Program-made: the position numbers and the translations under genes
NCBI GenBank assembly: GCA_023213395.1
Contig: CM041465.1
Span: forward strand, 182,721,741 to 182,785,740
From: Cycas panzhihuaensis
Taxonomy: Eukaryota; Cycadophyta
Length of the DNA stretch: 64,000 nt
Direction of reading: 5' to 3'
Notes under the pieces: model-generated
Database searches by the model: none
Seen by the model: the letters and a program-made list of their open reading frames with translations, nothing else
What the model was told of the DNA's origin: nothing
Part shown: in pieces, positions 36,684 through 46,380 of the stretch
Layout of the letters: every line of letters begins with the position of its first letter
Numbering within the stretch: position 1 is the first letter of the stretch

Positions 36684-39600
36684 GTGTCAAATACATCAGA
36701 ATCTAAAATCAACAATAGGTTATTTCTATCTAGTTTTTCAAACCAGGAAGAAGAGGATGATAGTTGGTACATTGATTCCGGTTGTTCCACCCACATGACC
36801 CATAAAGAACAATTATTTCAAACTTTGGATACAAATAAGAAAGGGTCTATTATGTTTGGAGACAACACTTCTCACAAATCGATTAGAAAATGTAACATTG
36901 CCTTATTGACTGATAGTGGCGAATACAAATATTTAAATGATGTTCTATACGTCCCCGCTTTAAGGAAAAACTTACTATCGGTAGGACAGATGATGGGACA
37001 AGATTATAAAATAATTTTTGACAACAGCGAATGTGTCATCAAAGACAAACGACAAAATAAAGCTATTGTTGCTAGGGGTATCATGACTAAAGATCGTTTA
37101 TTTAAACTTACTATCACCCCCTCAGATACATATGCCCTTAGAACCACAACTACTATGGATAGTGACCTATGGCATCGACGTTTCGGTCACCTTAATTATA
37201 CCAGTTTAGCCCTTATGAAAATATTAGATATGGTTAATGGCTTGCCCCCTATTGATGTTAATAAAGAGTTGTGTGAGGGATGCCTTCTTGAAAAACACCA
37301 TAGAGAAAGTTTTCCAGACTTTAGCCATCTGCATCCGCCCTCTTCAACTCAGATATACAGATATTTGTGTAATGGCCACTCCCTCCTAGCGGTGCCAAGT
37401 ATTTCCTTACATTTATTGATGACTTTACAAGAAAGACTTGGGTGTTCTTTCTCAAATACAAATCGATGCTTTTGACCACTTTGTTGACTTCAAAACCTTC
37501 GTTGAGCCAAAGTGGATATCATATCCTCTCCTTAAGATCGGATAATGGGGAGAATTTACCTCTAATATCTTCAAATATTCATCGTATCCAACATGGGATT
37601 AGGCGACAACATACCAACCCCTACACCCCACAACAAAATGGTGTAGCTGAAAGGAAAAACAGAACTATCGTAGAAATTGCACGTTGTATGCTTAAAGATA
37701 AAAACTTAGGCCATGAATTTTGAAATGGTCCATACCGCAGTCTACTTACTTAATCGATGTTCCACAAAAGCCGTTAGGGGGAAGACACCAGAAGAAGCGT
37801 GGACAGGTTATAAACCTAGTATCCGTCACCTTAAGGTATTTGGTTGTTTAGCCTATGCCCACGTCCCTGACCAAAGAAGAACCAAATTAGATGATCATAG
37901 TTTTAAATGTATCTTTATTGGATATAGTGAATCATCAAAATCTTACAAAGTTTATGATCCAAAATCTCGAAAAGTTATTCTGAGTAGGGATGTCAAATTT
38001 CAAGAAGACACCTACTATCAAAATAATCACGAACAACAAAAGGACATTACTATTAAGTTTAATGCATCAAATACATCCAAATATGTGCCTCCTATGTGGA
38101 GAAACTCTCCAGAAACTACTAGGGAAACAACATCACCTCAACCACTATCACAACCCCTACCCAAATGGGTTCAACGCAACCATGACTTAGGAAATATATT
38201 AGATACCAATCGAAGATCTACACGTTCACACAAAGTTAATTTTGCTCTAATGAGTAAGTTACTTGAAAGTCATGAGCCTCAAACCTTTGGTGAGGCTAAT
38301 CAACATGAGGTCTTGGCAAAAGCCATGCAAGAGGAATATAAATCTATCATTAAAAATGACACTTGGGAACTTGTAGACTTACCACCAAGGAAGAAAGCCA
38401 TTGGAACCAAATGGGTTTATAAGACTAAGTTCCATTCTGATGGATCAATTGATAAATATAAAGCTCGTTTAGTTGCCAAAGGATATGCCCAAAGAGAAGG
38501 CATAGACTATACCGAAACATTTGATTCTTTAGGATGGAATCGATTCGCATGATAATAAGTTTAGCCGCACAAATGGGTTGGCCTGTTTATCAAATGGACG
38601 TAAAAAGTGCTTTCTTAAATGGTTATATCCAAGAAGATATCTATGTCTCTCAACCCCTCGGTTTTGAAATCAGGGGGGAAGAAAACAAAGTGTACAAGTT
38701 AAAGAAAGCGTTATATGGTCTAAAACAAGCACCTAGGGCTTGGTATTCCAAATATAGACACATATCTTAAAGATCAAGGGTTTGAAAGATCTCAAACAGA
38801 TCCAAACCTATATACCAAAATTAAAGAAAATTCGATATTGATCGTAGGACTTTACGTAGACGACTTAATTTATACTGGAAATGACTCCCAACTTTTAAGT
38901 CAATTTAAAGAAGCTATGTGTAAGGAATTTGAAATGACAGACTTAGGTCTTATACACTACTTCTTAGTATTGGAAGTGTGGCAAGATAAACAAGGAATAT
39001 TTATCTCTCAACGTAAATATATATTAGACCTTCTACAAAGATTTAATATGACAAATCAGAAACCATTATCAATACCAAAGAATTGGAATTAAACTCTCTA
39101 AGACAGATGACTCAACTTGATTGATCCTACTCACTATAGACAACCGATTGGTAGCCTACTTTATTTAACCTCTACTCGACCGATATAACATATTACGTAA
39201 GTGTTGTATCTAGATTTATGCAGACCCAAAGACATCTCATTGTAAGTCTAAAGAATCCTCAGATACCTTAAAGGGACTTCAGACTTTGGATTATACTACA
39301 AACCTACATCCGAGTTTCAGTTAACTGGTTATACAGATTCAGATTTGGTGATATTGATAATAGAAAATCTACTTCCGGTTATGCATTTAGTATGGGATCG
39401 TGATGAGCTTGGAGTACAAAGAAACAAAATACCGTTTCCTTATCCACAGCTGAAGCAGAATATAAAGCCGCAGTATTAGGAGCCTGTGAATCAATCTGGT
39501 TAAGAAGACTCTTACAGGACTTTCAAATTAAACAGCAAGGTCCCACTAAAATTTGGTGTGACAATCAGAGCGCTATTCAAATGACAAAAAATCCAGTATT

Positions 39601-39790
39601 CCACGGCAGAACAAAGCATATTGAAACTCAATACCACTTCATTCGGGAACTTGTACAAGCAGAAGAGATAGAGTTGACTTATCAGAAGATCAAGATCAAA
39701 CAAATGGATATTTTTACAAAGGCCTTGGGAAAAATCAAGTTTGAAAAGTTCAGAGATGATTTAGGAGTCATACACATTGGGCTTATGGGG
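36684..39790 (+). pseudogene. pol: copia pol of element F (PR-INT-RT-RH)
   Basis: Protease: WYIDSGCSTHMTH near 36765, catalytic DSG intact. Gag-pre-integrase and zinc part: LWHRRFGHL and CEGCLLEKHH near 37170-37310. Integrase core: FIDDFTRKTWVFFLK near 37415 after a frameshift, LRSDNGENL near 37535, NGVAERKNRT near 37640. The first catalytic aspartate region near 37350 is garbled. RT: GTKWVYKTKFHSDGS near 38405, VYQMDVKSAFLNGYI near 38588, YVDD at 38853-38864 intact. RNase H: STAEAEYKAA near 39450, DNQSAIQM near 39562, [10 protein letters not shown] near 39703. Breaks near 37350, 37720, 38530, 38760 and 39090 prevent a full polyprotein. The purine tract CTTATGGGGGAGAA is at 39782-39795. Confidence 0.9.
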
Positions 39791-39795
39791 GAGAA

Positions 39796-40131
39796 TGTTG
39801 GGAATAATCCCAATGTATGTGCACTAGAGCGCTTAGGGCCCTTCAAAGCCACCTTTGAAGGCCCCTAGGGTACCTTGAGCCGTTCAATAGCCGCCCGGAC
39901 CGACCACTCATGTGAGTGCATTATCACCGTTATTTATTTTTAATATTTTTTCAAACTAACCTTAATTGTTGTGCAGCTAGGGTGATGGCGCCCGACGCCT
40001 CCCCGAATTCTCTATTTAAGGGTTGGGAATACCTCCCTGGTGTTTATTAACACCGCCACTCTATTGGAAATTGCCGTTGTACTCAAGATGAGAACGTCGT
40101 GATGTCCTGCTCTGCTCCTCCGGCTCCATCA
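39796..40131 (+). repeat. 3' LTR of copia F (336 bp)
   Basis: Begins TGTTGGGAATAATCC right after the purine tract and ends GGCTCCATCA. TCTATTTAAGGG (core at 40013) is the likely promoter element. The LTR of element H shares the motif GGGAATACCTCCCTGGTGTTT. Gypsy G sequence starts at 40132. Confidence 0.95.
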
Positions 40132-40499
40132 CTATCTCTGGAGGAATGCCCTTCAGGTCTTTATACGACCATGCGAATACGTCACGCAATTCTTCGAATA
40201 ACTGCTGGGCTTCTGCTACCGTTTGAGGATCCCAATAGTTTCTAATTCGAATGAACTTAGGATTTTCTTGACTACCAACATTAGTCTCTGTAGTTTTTAA
40301 CTTTGTTATACCCGTATCTTCTGTATTTCTGGTTTTGTGTCCTAGAACATCTTCTAACTTTCTTTCTCTAGCATTGAATTCTGTAAACTCTACAGGATAA
40401 TTCATAACCTCTTCTTCTTCACTATGCGTAGACTCTATTTCTTCTGAATCTGTCAGGTGTTGTTCTAATTTTATATTCATTACCCTAATATGTTTCAGG
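40132..40499 (-). pseudogene. pol: gypsy RT N-terminus of element G
   Basis: The minus-strand frame reads an acidic linker, then NPKFIRIRNYWDPQT and LFEELRDVFAWSYKDLKGIP. The FAWSY.D..G motif marks the start of RT in many plant gypsy elements. The frame runs into the LTR of copia F just after this motif, so the insertion falls in RT. No downstream RT motif (YLDD box, RNase H) is present in the window. Confidence 0.85.
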
Positions 40500-41100
40500 A
40501 TTTTGTTTATTTCTTTGTTATCCGAAGTATGCCTAAAGGTTTTTATGAAGGATTTCTTTAGGTTTCCCCAAGTTATATCTAATTTTTGTTCCTTCCCTAG
40601 GAACCAGTCCTTCGCTACTCTCCCCAAGGTGTGGTAGAAATAGTTGGGCCAATTCAGTTTAGATATACTTAAGGATCTCCATTTTTATTTACAATTCTGT
40701 ATATGTTTCCTAGGATTGTGACCTACGTAGAATACTGGAATGGTTAGTTAGGTTGGATGATCGAACTGTATTCGAAACATCGTTTGTAATTCTTGCCAAC
40801 TCCTAAGAGTGGCTTAGTGGGATAGGTACCAGTACCAAACTTTTCCCCATAAGATTAGGACTAAGTCCTGCTGCCATTGGATTTTATCCCAATTCCCATG
40901 ATCCATCCAATACTCGACACAATGCGTTAAATGGGTAGTCCCATATAACTGTTCCCCATAAAATGGTTTAACATAGTTCCCAATGTAGATGTGATGGTTT
41001 GTTTCCTCTGGGATAATGACTCTACTATCTAGACTGAAATCGCTAGAAGTACTTACCAGTAATCCTCCTTCCATTTCCCCAGTTTTGGCGCCAATGGTTG
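40500..41100 (-). pseudogene. Second Gag-like module with its own primer-site-like start
   Basis: On the minus strand near 41092 the sequence TTGGCGCCAAAACTGGGG resembles a gypsy primer-binding site and is followed by an ATG (41074) opening MEGGLLVSTSSDF. The translation contains KVWYWYLSH with SWQELQTMFRIQF, and then GRVAKDWFLGKEQKLDITWG with LKKSFIKTFR. Both look like the W-Y-L...W-L...F core of retrotransposon Gag. This is unusual between protease and RT. It may be the 5' end of another gypsy nested here, or a duplicated Gag core. Stops separate the two halves. Confidence 0.5.
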
Positions 41101-41570
41101 GAAGAGATTTGTGGCTGGGTGGGTGTACCTCTAAGGAAGAGGAGGAAGGAATATTACTTCATTCCTCAGGTTGTAATAAGGGGGGGGGGGGGGGTAGGGA
41201 ATCTACCTCAGGACCCACGCCTGAAGTAGATAGGATGTCAGGATTACTATTAACTACAAAAAAACTACGAAAATTATTAGGTAAATTAAGGGTTTGTTGG
41301 TCTAGGTTGTTATCAATTTTTAAATTATCGTTAGTCAGCATATATTCAAAAGAATCTGAATTATTATCAATATTAATAGATACACATTTAGATAGCAAAT
41401 TACATCTATAGGAAGAAGAGTTTACTTCATACGCATCCTGAAGCCAGTAATCCACGAACCTCATACCGTGTTCGTCGTCAAAAAAGTTGTATATCTCCCC
41501 GAAATCTGTTGGTTCTTCTTGCTGGTGATTATTTGATGTGGTGGGCTCTTCTGCCGTATGGTAGATATGT
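41101..41570 (-). pseudogene. Acidic linker of gypsy G pol
   Basis: A mostly open stretch (41464-41159 without stops, 101 residues) rich in Asn, Asp, Ser and Leu, ending in a proline run encoded by 15 consecutive G on the plus strand (41180-41194). No catalytic motif. It probably links protease and RT in the polyprotein. The homopolymer is a likely frameshift hot spot. Confidence 0.5.
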
Positions 41571-41699
41571 TATTCCCCAATGGAAGAGAATGTTGTGTCG
41601 CTCGTTACCGTTGTGCTAGATCCTTCATCTGGAATCATTTCAATCAAGCTTCTTCCCAACATTGGCAATACCACTTTGTTGCTGCTATCTGATAGAGTG

Positions 41700-42472
41700 A
41701 AGGTTATGTTCTTTCAATTCTGAAGGCATTGTGTTTTATACAACCATGGCCTTCCCAATAGTGCTAGATAGGGTGTTGTTCCTTTCTTTGTTTCCATAAT
41801 CGTGAAGTCGATTCGCACCACTATCCCTGCCACGTCTACTTTAATATTGGCTAATCTGCACATGGGTCGTACCAATAGTTCGTTGGCCAATTTTAGCGAA
41901 TAGGTCGCCGCTTCCAACTTCGGGCTTCCCAATCTACACCATGTTGCAGCTGGTAACACGCTCATCGCCTCCATCAACAATTACCCGTGGGAATGTTTCC
42001 CCCAAGACTGGCATGGTTACCATCGGATCCATGTCGAATGATGGTATGATTTGCTTCCAACTCTTGGTGATTCCCCTCTGTAACACTCCTCTTTTGATCC
42101 AATCAATAACTTGGCACAGAGGAATAGTTAATCAGAATCGCTTACCAAATTTTCCATTAATAGCAACATTCTAGGAATATCCCCTGCTGGTAATCCTTTA
42201 AAAAACTCTTCCATTTGCACCATTTGGGGCTTCGCTTTAAATTCTTCTGGCAGATTTTCTTGTTTCTTTTGTTTATTTTTTCGTACATAGACATATTTCG
42301 TTTCCGGTTTACCCATTGGTAATACATTCTCCTCCCGGACTAGGCCATCTAACACTTGTTTCGCTTTTCTATATCGATCCATTTCTGTTGGTAGATTCGG
42401 ATATCCTTCATCAAGTTTCTCCTTTTGTTTATTTTGTAATTTAACATTTTTTGTTTCCAGTATGATTGTCAT
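41700..42472 (-). pseudogene. pol: gypsy protease region of element G
   Basis: A linker of about 110 residues (42472-42128) follows gag. The protease core is split by a frameshift: PVLGETFPRVIVDGG near 42010, then SVLPAATWCRLGSPKLEA and a run to YLALLGRPWL near 41750. The flap-to-end motif LLGRPWL is typical of the gypsy aspartic protease. The catalytic triad would be D-G-G here rather than D-S/T-G, read across the break. Position between nucleocapsid and RT agrees. Confidence 0.75.
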
Positions 42473-42479
42473 CAGGTTG

Positions 42480-44227
42480 GTTACTTTGGCTTTCCCTTTG
42501 CAATCTTATGTTTTGTAGTCACTTGGGCCACAGTTACTACATACGAACGGCTGCTCAGATTCCCCGCTTTGTTGGGCATTCGACTTCCCAAAGCGTAGCA
42601 GATGAGACATCTCCCCATTGGCGGTTTTTTCTTCAAGGTTTCTGGTGCACCCCTCGTTGTATACACATTTCGAGGTGGGTTGCCTCCCCTTCCTCAACCT
42701 CGTCCTCTGAATGCTTTTCCCCTGGGATTGTAAAAACAATTCTTAGTTGTATGTGTGTCCACGTCACATATATGGCACCATTTCTCTTGTTGGTGCAATG
42801 CACTGTTTTTTAAATTCAAGTCACATTCCCTAGTGGTATGTGAGTTTTCTTCACAAATGTGGCACCACTTGGTTACTCTTCCGGTGTGCTCTTTCTTTTT
42901 TGGTGTTTCCTCTTCTTCACGGTTATTTCTAATTTTCAATCTGGCCACCTCTTTTCTTAATGACTTCAACTCTGATTCCTCTTCTGCTACCCCTACCTGG
43001 CAGAAGGGTCGGTTGTACTGATTTTGCTTCAGTTCTCTAATCTCGTCCTGTAATCTCAGCAGCAAGGAGTCTTGTCCTCCCACTTGTGTGTCCATTTCCA
43101 TTTCAAAATATAATGCTAGATCTTGAGCATTCTTAAATAATTTCAGTGGATGAGCATGCATCATGGCTCGCAACTTATTCAACCCTCTTACAAAGTAATT
43201 TTTCATATTGTGATCTATTATTATCTCGTTGATCATGCTAACCGCAATGATTTTCGTTCTGCTAATGTAAGTTAGGACGAATTCTCCCGGCCTTTGTCTG
43301 ATCTCTCTTAACGCAATTTCCACTGCTTCATTACTGCGAAATTTCTAAAATCTCCCTTCGAATGCTTTCTTGAGCTTTGCCCATGGCTCATTCTTATTTG
43401 TTTCCTTGTACCATGCCAAGGGTACTCCTCTCAACGCATGCATTTAATCGTGTTTTAATTTCGTCTTCGTCTGTAATCTTTTTTACATCAATAAGACTCT
43501 AAAATAGATACACATGCTCTGCTGCGCCTGAAGTGTCATTAAAAATCAGTTTCCCAAAGTCTCTATAATCGTCCATTTTGGGAGATTGCAACTGTCCCCC
43601 ACCTAATGGTGATTTTTCATTTCTTCCCTCCTTCGGGGATATACTGGGAGTGCCTACCGTTGTAGTATCTTTCCCAAACAGCGGATTCTTGAATGGAGTT
43701 TTGATATGTATGGGTTCCACTACACCTGAAACTTGTATCGTCAATGGTGTTACCGTAATATAAGATTGATCAGAACCCCTTTCTGTCGAATCTTCGAAAA
43801 GCTGTCTCGTTAGCTTATTCTCCTAATGTGCTGAGGGACCTTCCTCCGCCTTCTTATCGCTGTCACCTAGGTCCTTCGAACTGTCCTCCACTGGTATACT
43901 TCCCTCTTTTAAAGTTTCTTGACGTTTTTCATCCACTTTTGGTTTCCCTTCAATCTCCGGGCTAAACAAATCATCTCTGATTGGGGCTGGTGTCAATACC
44001 ATGCGTTCGCCATGAGTTTCCTCCTCCTGAGGTGTTTGGGCTCCACTTGCCTCAGATCCTTCAACAGACTGTCCCTTAGTCTCGTTGTTTTGCGAACTTA
44101 ACCTCCTCGCCCTTCTGAGTTTTGATTCTTTTGACCATCTTATTGCCCTTTGTCTGCCGGTCTCCTTTTCCTTTGGTGAAGTATCCTTTTGGGGCTACTC
44201 CGACCTTGAAGGCCTCTTAGGTGGCAT
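42480..44227 (-). pseudogene. gag: gypsy gag of element G
   Basis: An ATG at 44227 starts MPPKRPSRSE, then a stop, followed by a charged, disordered-looking region. The Gag core reads FRGVPLAWYKETNKNEPWAK and KAFEGRF near 43400 and continues through EIALREIRQRPGEFVLTYIS (from 43323), typical of the retrotransposon Gag domain. A coiled-coil-like stretch precedes two perfect knuckles: CHICEENSHTTREC (42864-42823) and CHICDVDTHTTKNC (42777-42736). A third near 42530-42488 reads CSNCGPSDYKT-stop-DC, with His replaced by Tyr. At least two frameshifts and several stops break the gene. Confidence 0.8.
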
Positions 44228-44367
44228 TGGAAGGTCCCCTGGCTGTTGGTGGCTTAGTTACAGCCCGCCATCAGGATGACAGCCAGGGTCCTCTGCCCTT
44301 TACACATTCTTTTCTTTGAAACACCTAAGCCCTGTCCCTCCTCAGCAAACGTAGGCAACGGAACCAA

Positions 44368-45234
44368 TGTTGACTACTAGATTCCACCCTTGTGGGATCA
44401 ATACACTTCTCAAGGTTACACAGTGCTATAGTCTAGTTCAGGATACTGTCAACATGGTCATTCACATACATTCCACATCTATTTCACATATATTTCACAG
44501 AATGGTACATGCAAGCATGCAATCAATACATACTCAAAGAAATCATCATCACAACACCAAGAATACACCATTTTCCACGTAACTCTTCCTTTTATTAAGT
44601 AATCAAGTCAATTTACACAGAGGCTGGAATGCATTCATGTGCATTCCAACAGCATACAGTCATTCTGTTACATATGCATACCCAGATGGTACTTATCATA
44701 CAGTAATGCTCCAAGTGGTTGTCATACGTATTGGCTCTTGCACCTTTACGTACCCGTGATAATCGGCTCTCACCCTAACCTGGTGAATCATGCGTACCTC
44801 CTTAAGTACTCATGTTGGTACCTTTTGGCTGAAGGGTTATGATGCTGTCATAACCGCATTCTTCAGTCATATGTACCCTTTCACTAATCACTTGTTTAGC
44901 ACTTGATTAATCATCCTTTGTGTCTGTACGTCCGTACGTAGGTCTGGCACCTCAACAGGTCTTCATTGGTCCCTTTGAGTCATGTGTACCGCTCGGTTCT
45001 GTTTTCCGCATTTATGCGTGTCATCATGCGCACGTTCTGATGCGTACCTATCATACGTACCCAGAATGCTGATTTCTCTGCCGTTTTGCCTCGTGCGTAC
45101 CTCCGTACGGTCCGTACCTACACAACTCAGGTTATCTGACCTACCTCTGGTCCTCACACAGCCATTGGATCACTTTAGACTCCAACACCCCCCATCAAAC
45201 ATATAAACCTAAAATTAAACATTATTTTCCAACA
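44368..45234 (-). repeat. LTR of gypsy G, 820 or 867 bp
   Basis: On the minus strand it ends AGTAGTCAACA at 44368, followed by a possible primer site TTGGTTCCGTTGCC. Two starts are possible. TGTTGGAGTC at 45187 is preceded by GATGGGGGG. TGTTGGAAAATAATG at 45234 is preceded by CATTATGGGAGAAA, which resembles the purine tracts of F and H. A repeat of the ~45 bp between them at 49050-49100 favours the longer form. The U3 part carries many GTACG/CGTAC motifs (44930-45120). A purine tract upstream and gag downstream mean internal sequence on both sides. Confidence 0.65.
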
Positions 45235-45245
45235 TTTCTCCCATA

Positions 45246-46118
45246 ATGTTTAGTTTTTTATAAAAATATTGCACTCAATACAAGCTCTGTTTTCGTGATG
45301 CTTTGCCATCAAACTGCATCACTTAGTGTGCTTCATTCTAAAAATTATTGTTGAAATCTTTATAAAGATATTACTATCCATCAGATCACATGGGTAACTA
45401 GCCTCTATTTCCGTCGATCATCTAGGTAATATTTTTGTATACATGATTCATTAGCACTAAAAGATCTTCATTTGAGTTGCATATCAACCCTTGCAACAAT
45501 TCACTAACATGTATTTTGGGAGTAAGCCAAATTGCCTGACTACACAGATACCATAAAGCTCAACATTCGGGAACAAGTTGTACTATTTGGCTAGCAATGT
45601 CTAGCAATCTATGTAATCTTGTTTTTATCATGCGAGATTCTCAACATCAACATACCAAGAGAAGGAAGTGGCATTTATGCTAACATCCATCCATAACAAA
45701 TATGAGGAGGTTAAATTACTTAGGCCTCTGAAATTGATATGGATCACATCATTGGCTTTTGACAGGAATAGATTATCATACAATCATCAATGATTCCTTT
45801 TATTAGAATGCAATGACTTATAAAACACATAATCATATGTCTACTACAGAGGTATACATTCAATCATTAACACAACTGCCATGACAAAATACAAAATATA
45901 AAATATAGAGGTTGAAAGTTTCACATTGGGTACTTCACTGTGACGACTTCAACTTTCAATTTTCAGTCCAATGCCAATAAATAGGATCATATTTTATGAT
46001 CACAATTAAATTGTGAATCATCTTCGCCTCTTAGCATTTCTTCATTGGGTCATCTTAGCAAACATTTTGTATATACGCTCTTTGGGATGTTTTATCTAAC
46101 TCTTTGTAAACATGTTTT
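45246..46118 (-). other. 3' internal, non-coding region next to a purine tract
   Basis: No gene is visible. 45295-45322 forms a stem-loop (GTGATGC/GCATCAC plus TTTG/CAAA with a 2-base bulge) like that at 30548-30571. 45350-45610 resembles 7040-7470, which has the same position relative to a purine tract. This points to retroelement 3' untranslated sequence. Confidence 0.55.
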
Positions 46119-46380
46119 TTAGGCATTCAAGAACAAGAGTGCCATAATAGAATACTTGAGTAGAGCTATATTTGTTTGCCCAATTAGCTTACCATTCAAA
46201 TTTGGAAGAACCTTTTCACGATAACTTTCTAACACTTTTGTGGGCAGCTCCCTAAACTGTGCCTTTATCAAATTTGTCAAACAATGAAGATCTATATCAT
46301 GTGGCACAATCCCCTTATTAAGCTGGTTCCTCACATTATCCTTTTGATTATTTTCTATATTAATTCCATCTCTTCAAACT
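46119..46380 (-). pseudogene. Fragment of a plant RopGAP (Rho GTPase-activating protein)
   Basis: The minus-strand translation contains GININENNQ-like residues followed by NVRNQLNKGIVPHDIDLH, CLTNLIKAQFRELPTKVLES and TNIALLKYSIMAL. Plant RopGAPs have the same order: FRI-AEN-Q, VR-QLN-G-VP, ID-HCLA-LIKAWFRELP, then the T-ALLDWAI helix. RopGAPs speed GTP hydrolysis on ROP/Rac G proteins at the plasma membrane. Here the upstream arginine-finger exon (GIFRI) is damaged, the sequence after the Gag-free helix shows small losses, and the frame stops at 46119. Only part of the GAP domain is present and the CRIB domain is absent. It is a decayed or captured exon, in the same sense as the flanking LTR signals. 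Confidence 0.65.

Larger units (their letters stand above)
31914..40131 (+). mobile_element. Ty1/copia element F, youngest in the window
   Basis: Structure: partial 5' LTR, primer site, 3.5 kb leader, gag, pol, purine tract, complete 3' LTR. The shared 154 bp of the two LTRs differ by about four transitions. The CCHC knuckle, protease DSG and RT YVDD are intact, but gag-pol is broken by several frameshifts. The 5' LTR lacks its first ~180 bp. The right side joins minus-strand gypsy G inside its RT start; the left side joins unrelated DNA. Element H on the minus strand is the same family. Confidence 0.9.
40132..44367 (-). mobile_element. Ty3/gypsy element G, 5' part
   Basis: Minus-strand order from the LTR at 44368: primer site, gag, zinc knuckles, protease, acidic linker, a second Gag-like module, and the N-terminal edge of RT, where copia F is inserted. 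RT core, RNase H and integrase do not reappear left of copia F, so the element was deleted or rearranged. Stops and frameshifts are present, but long open stretches survive. Confidence 0.8.
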
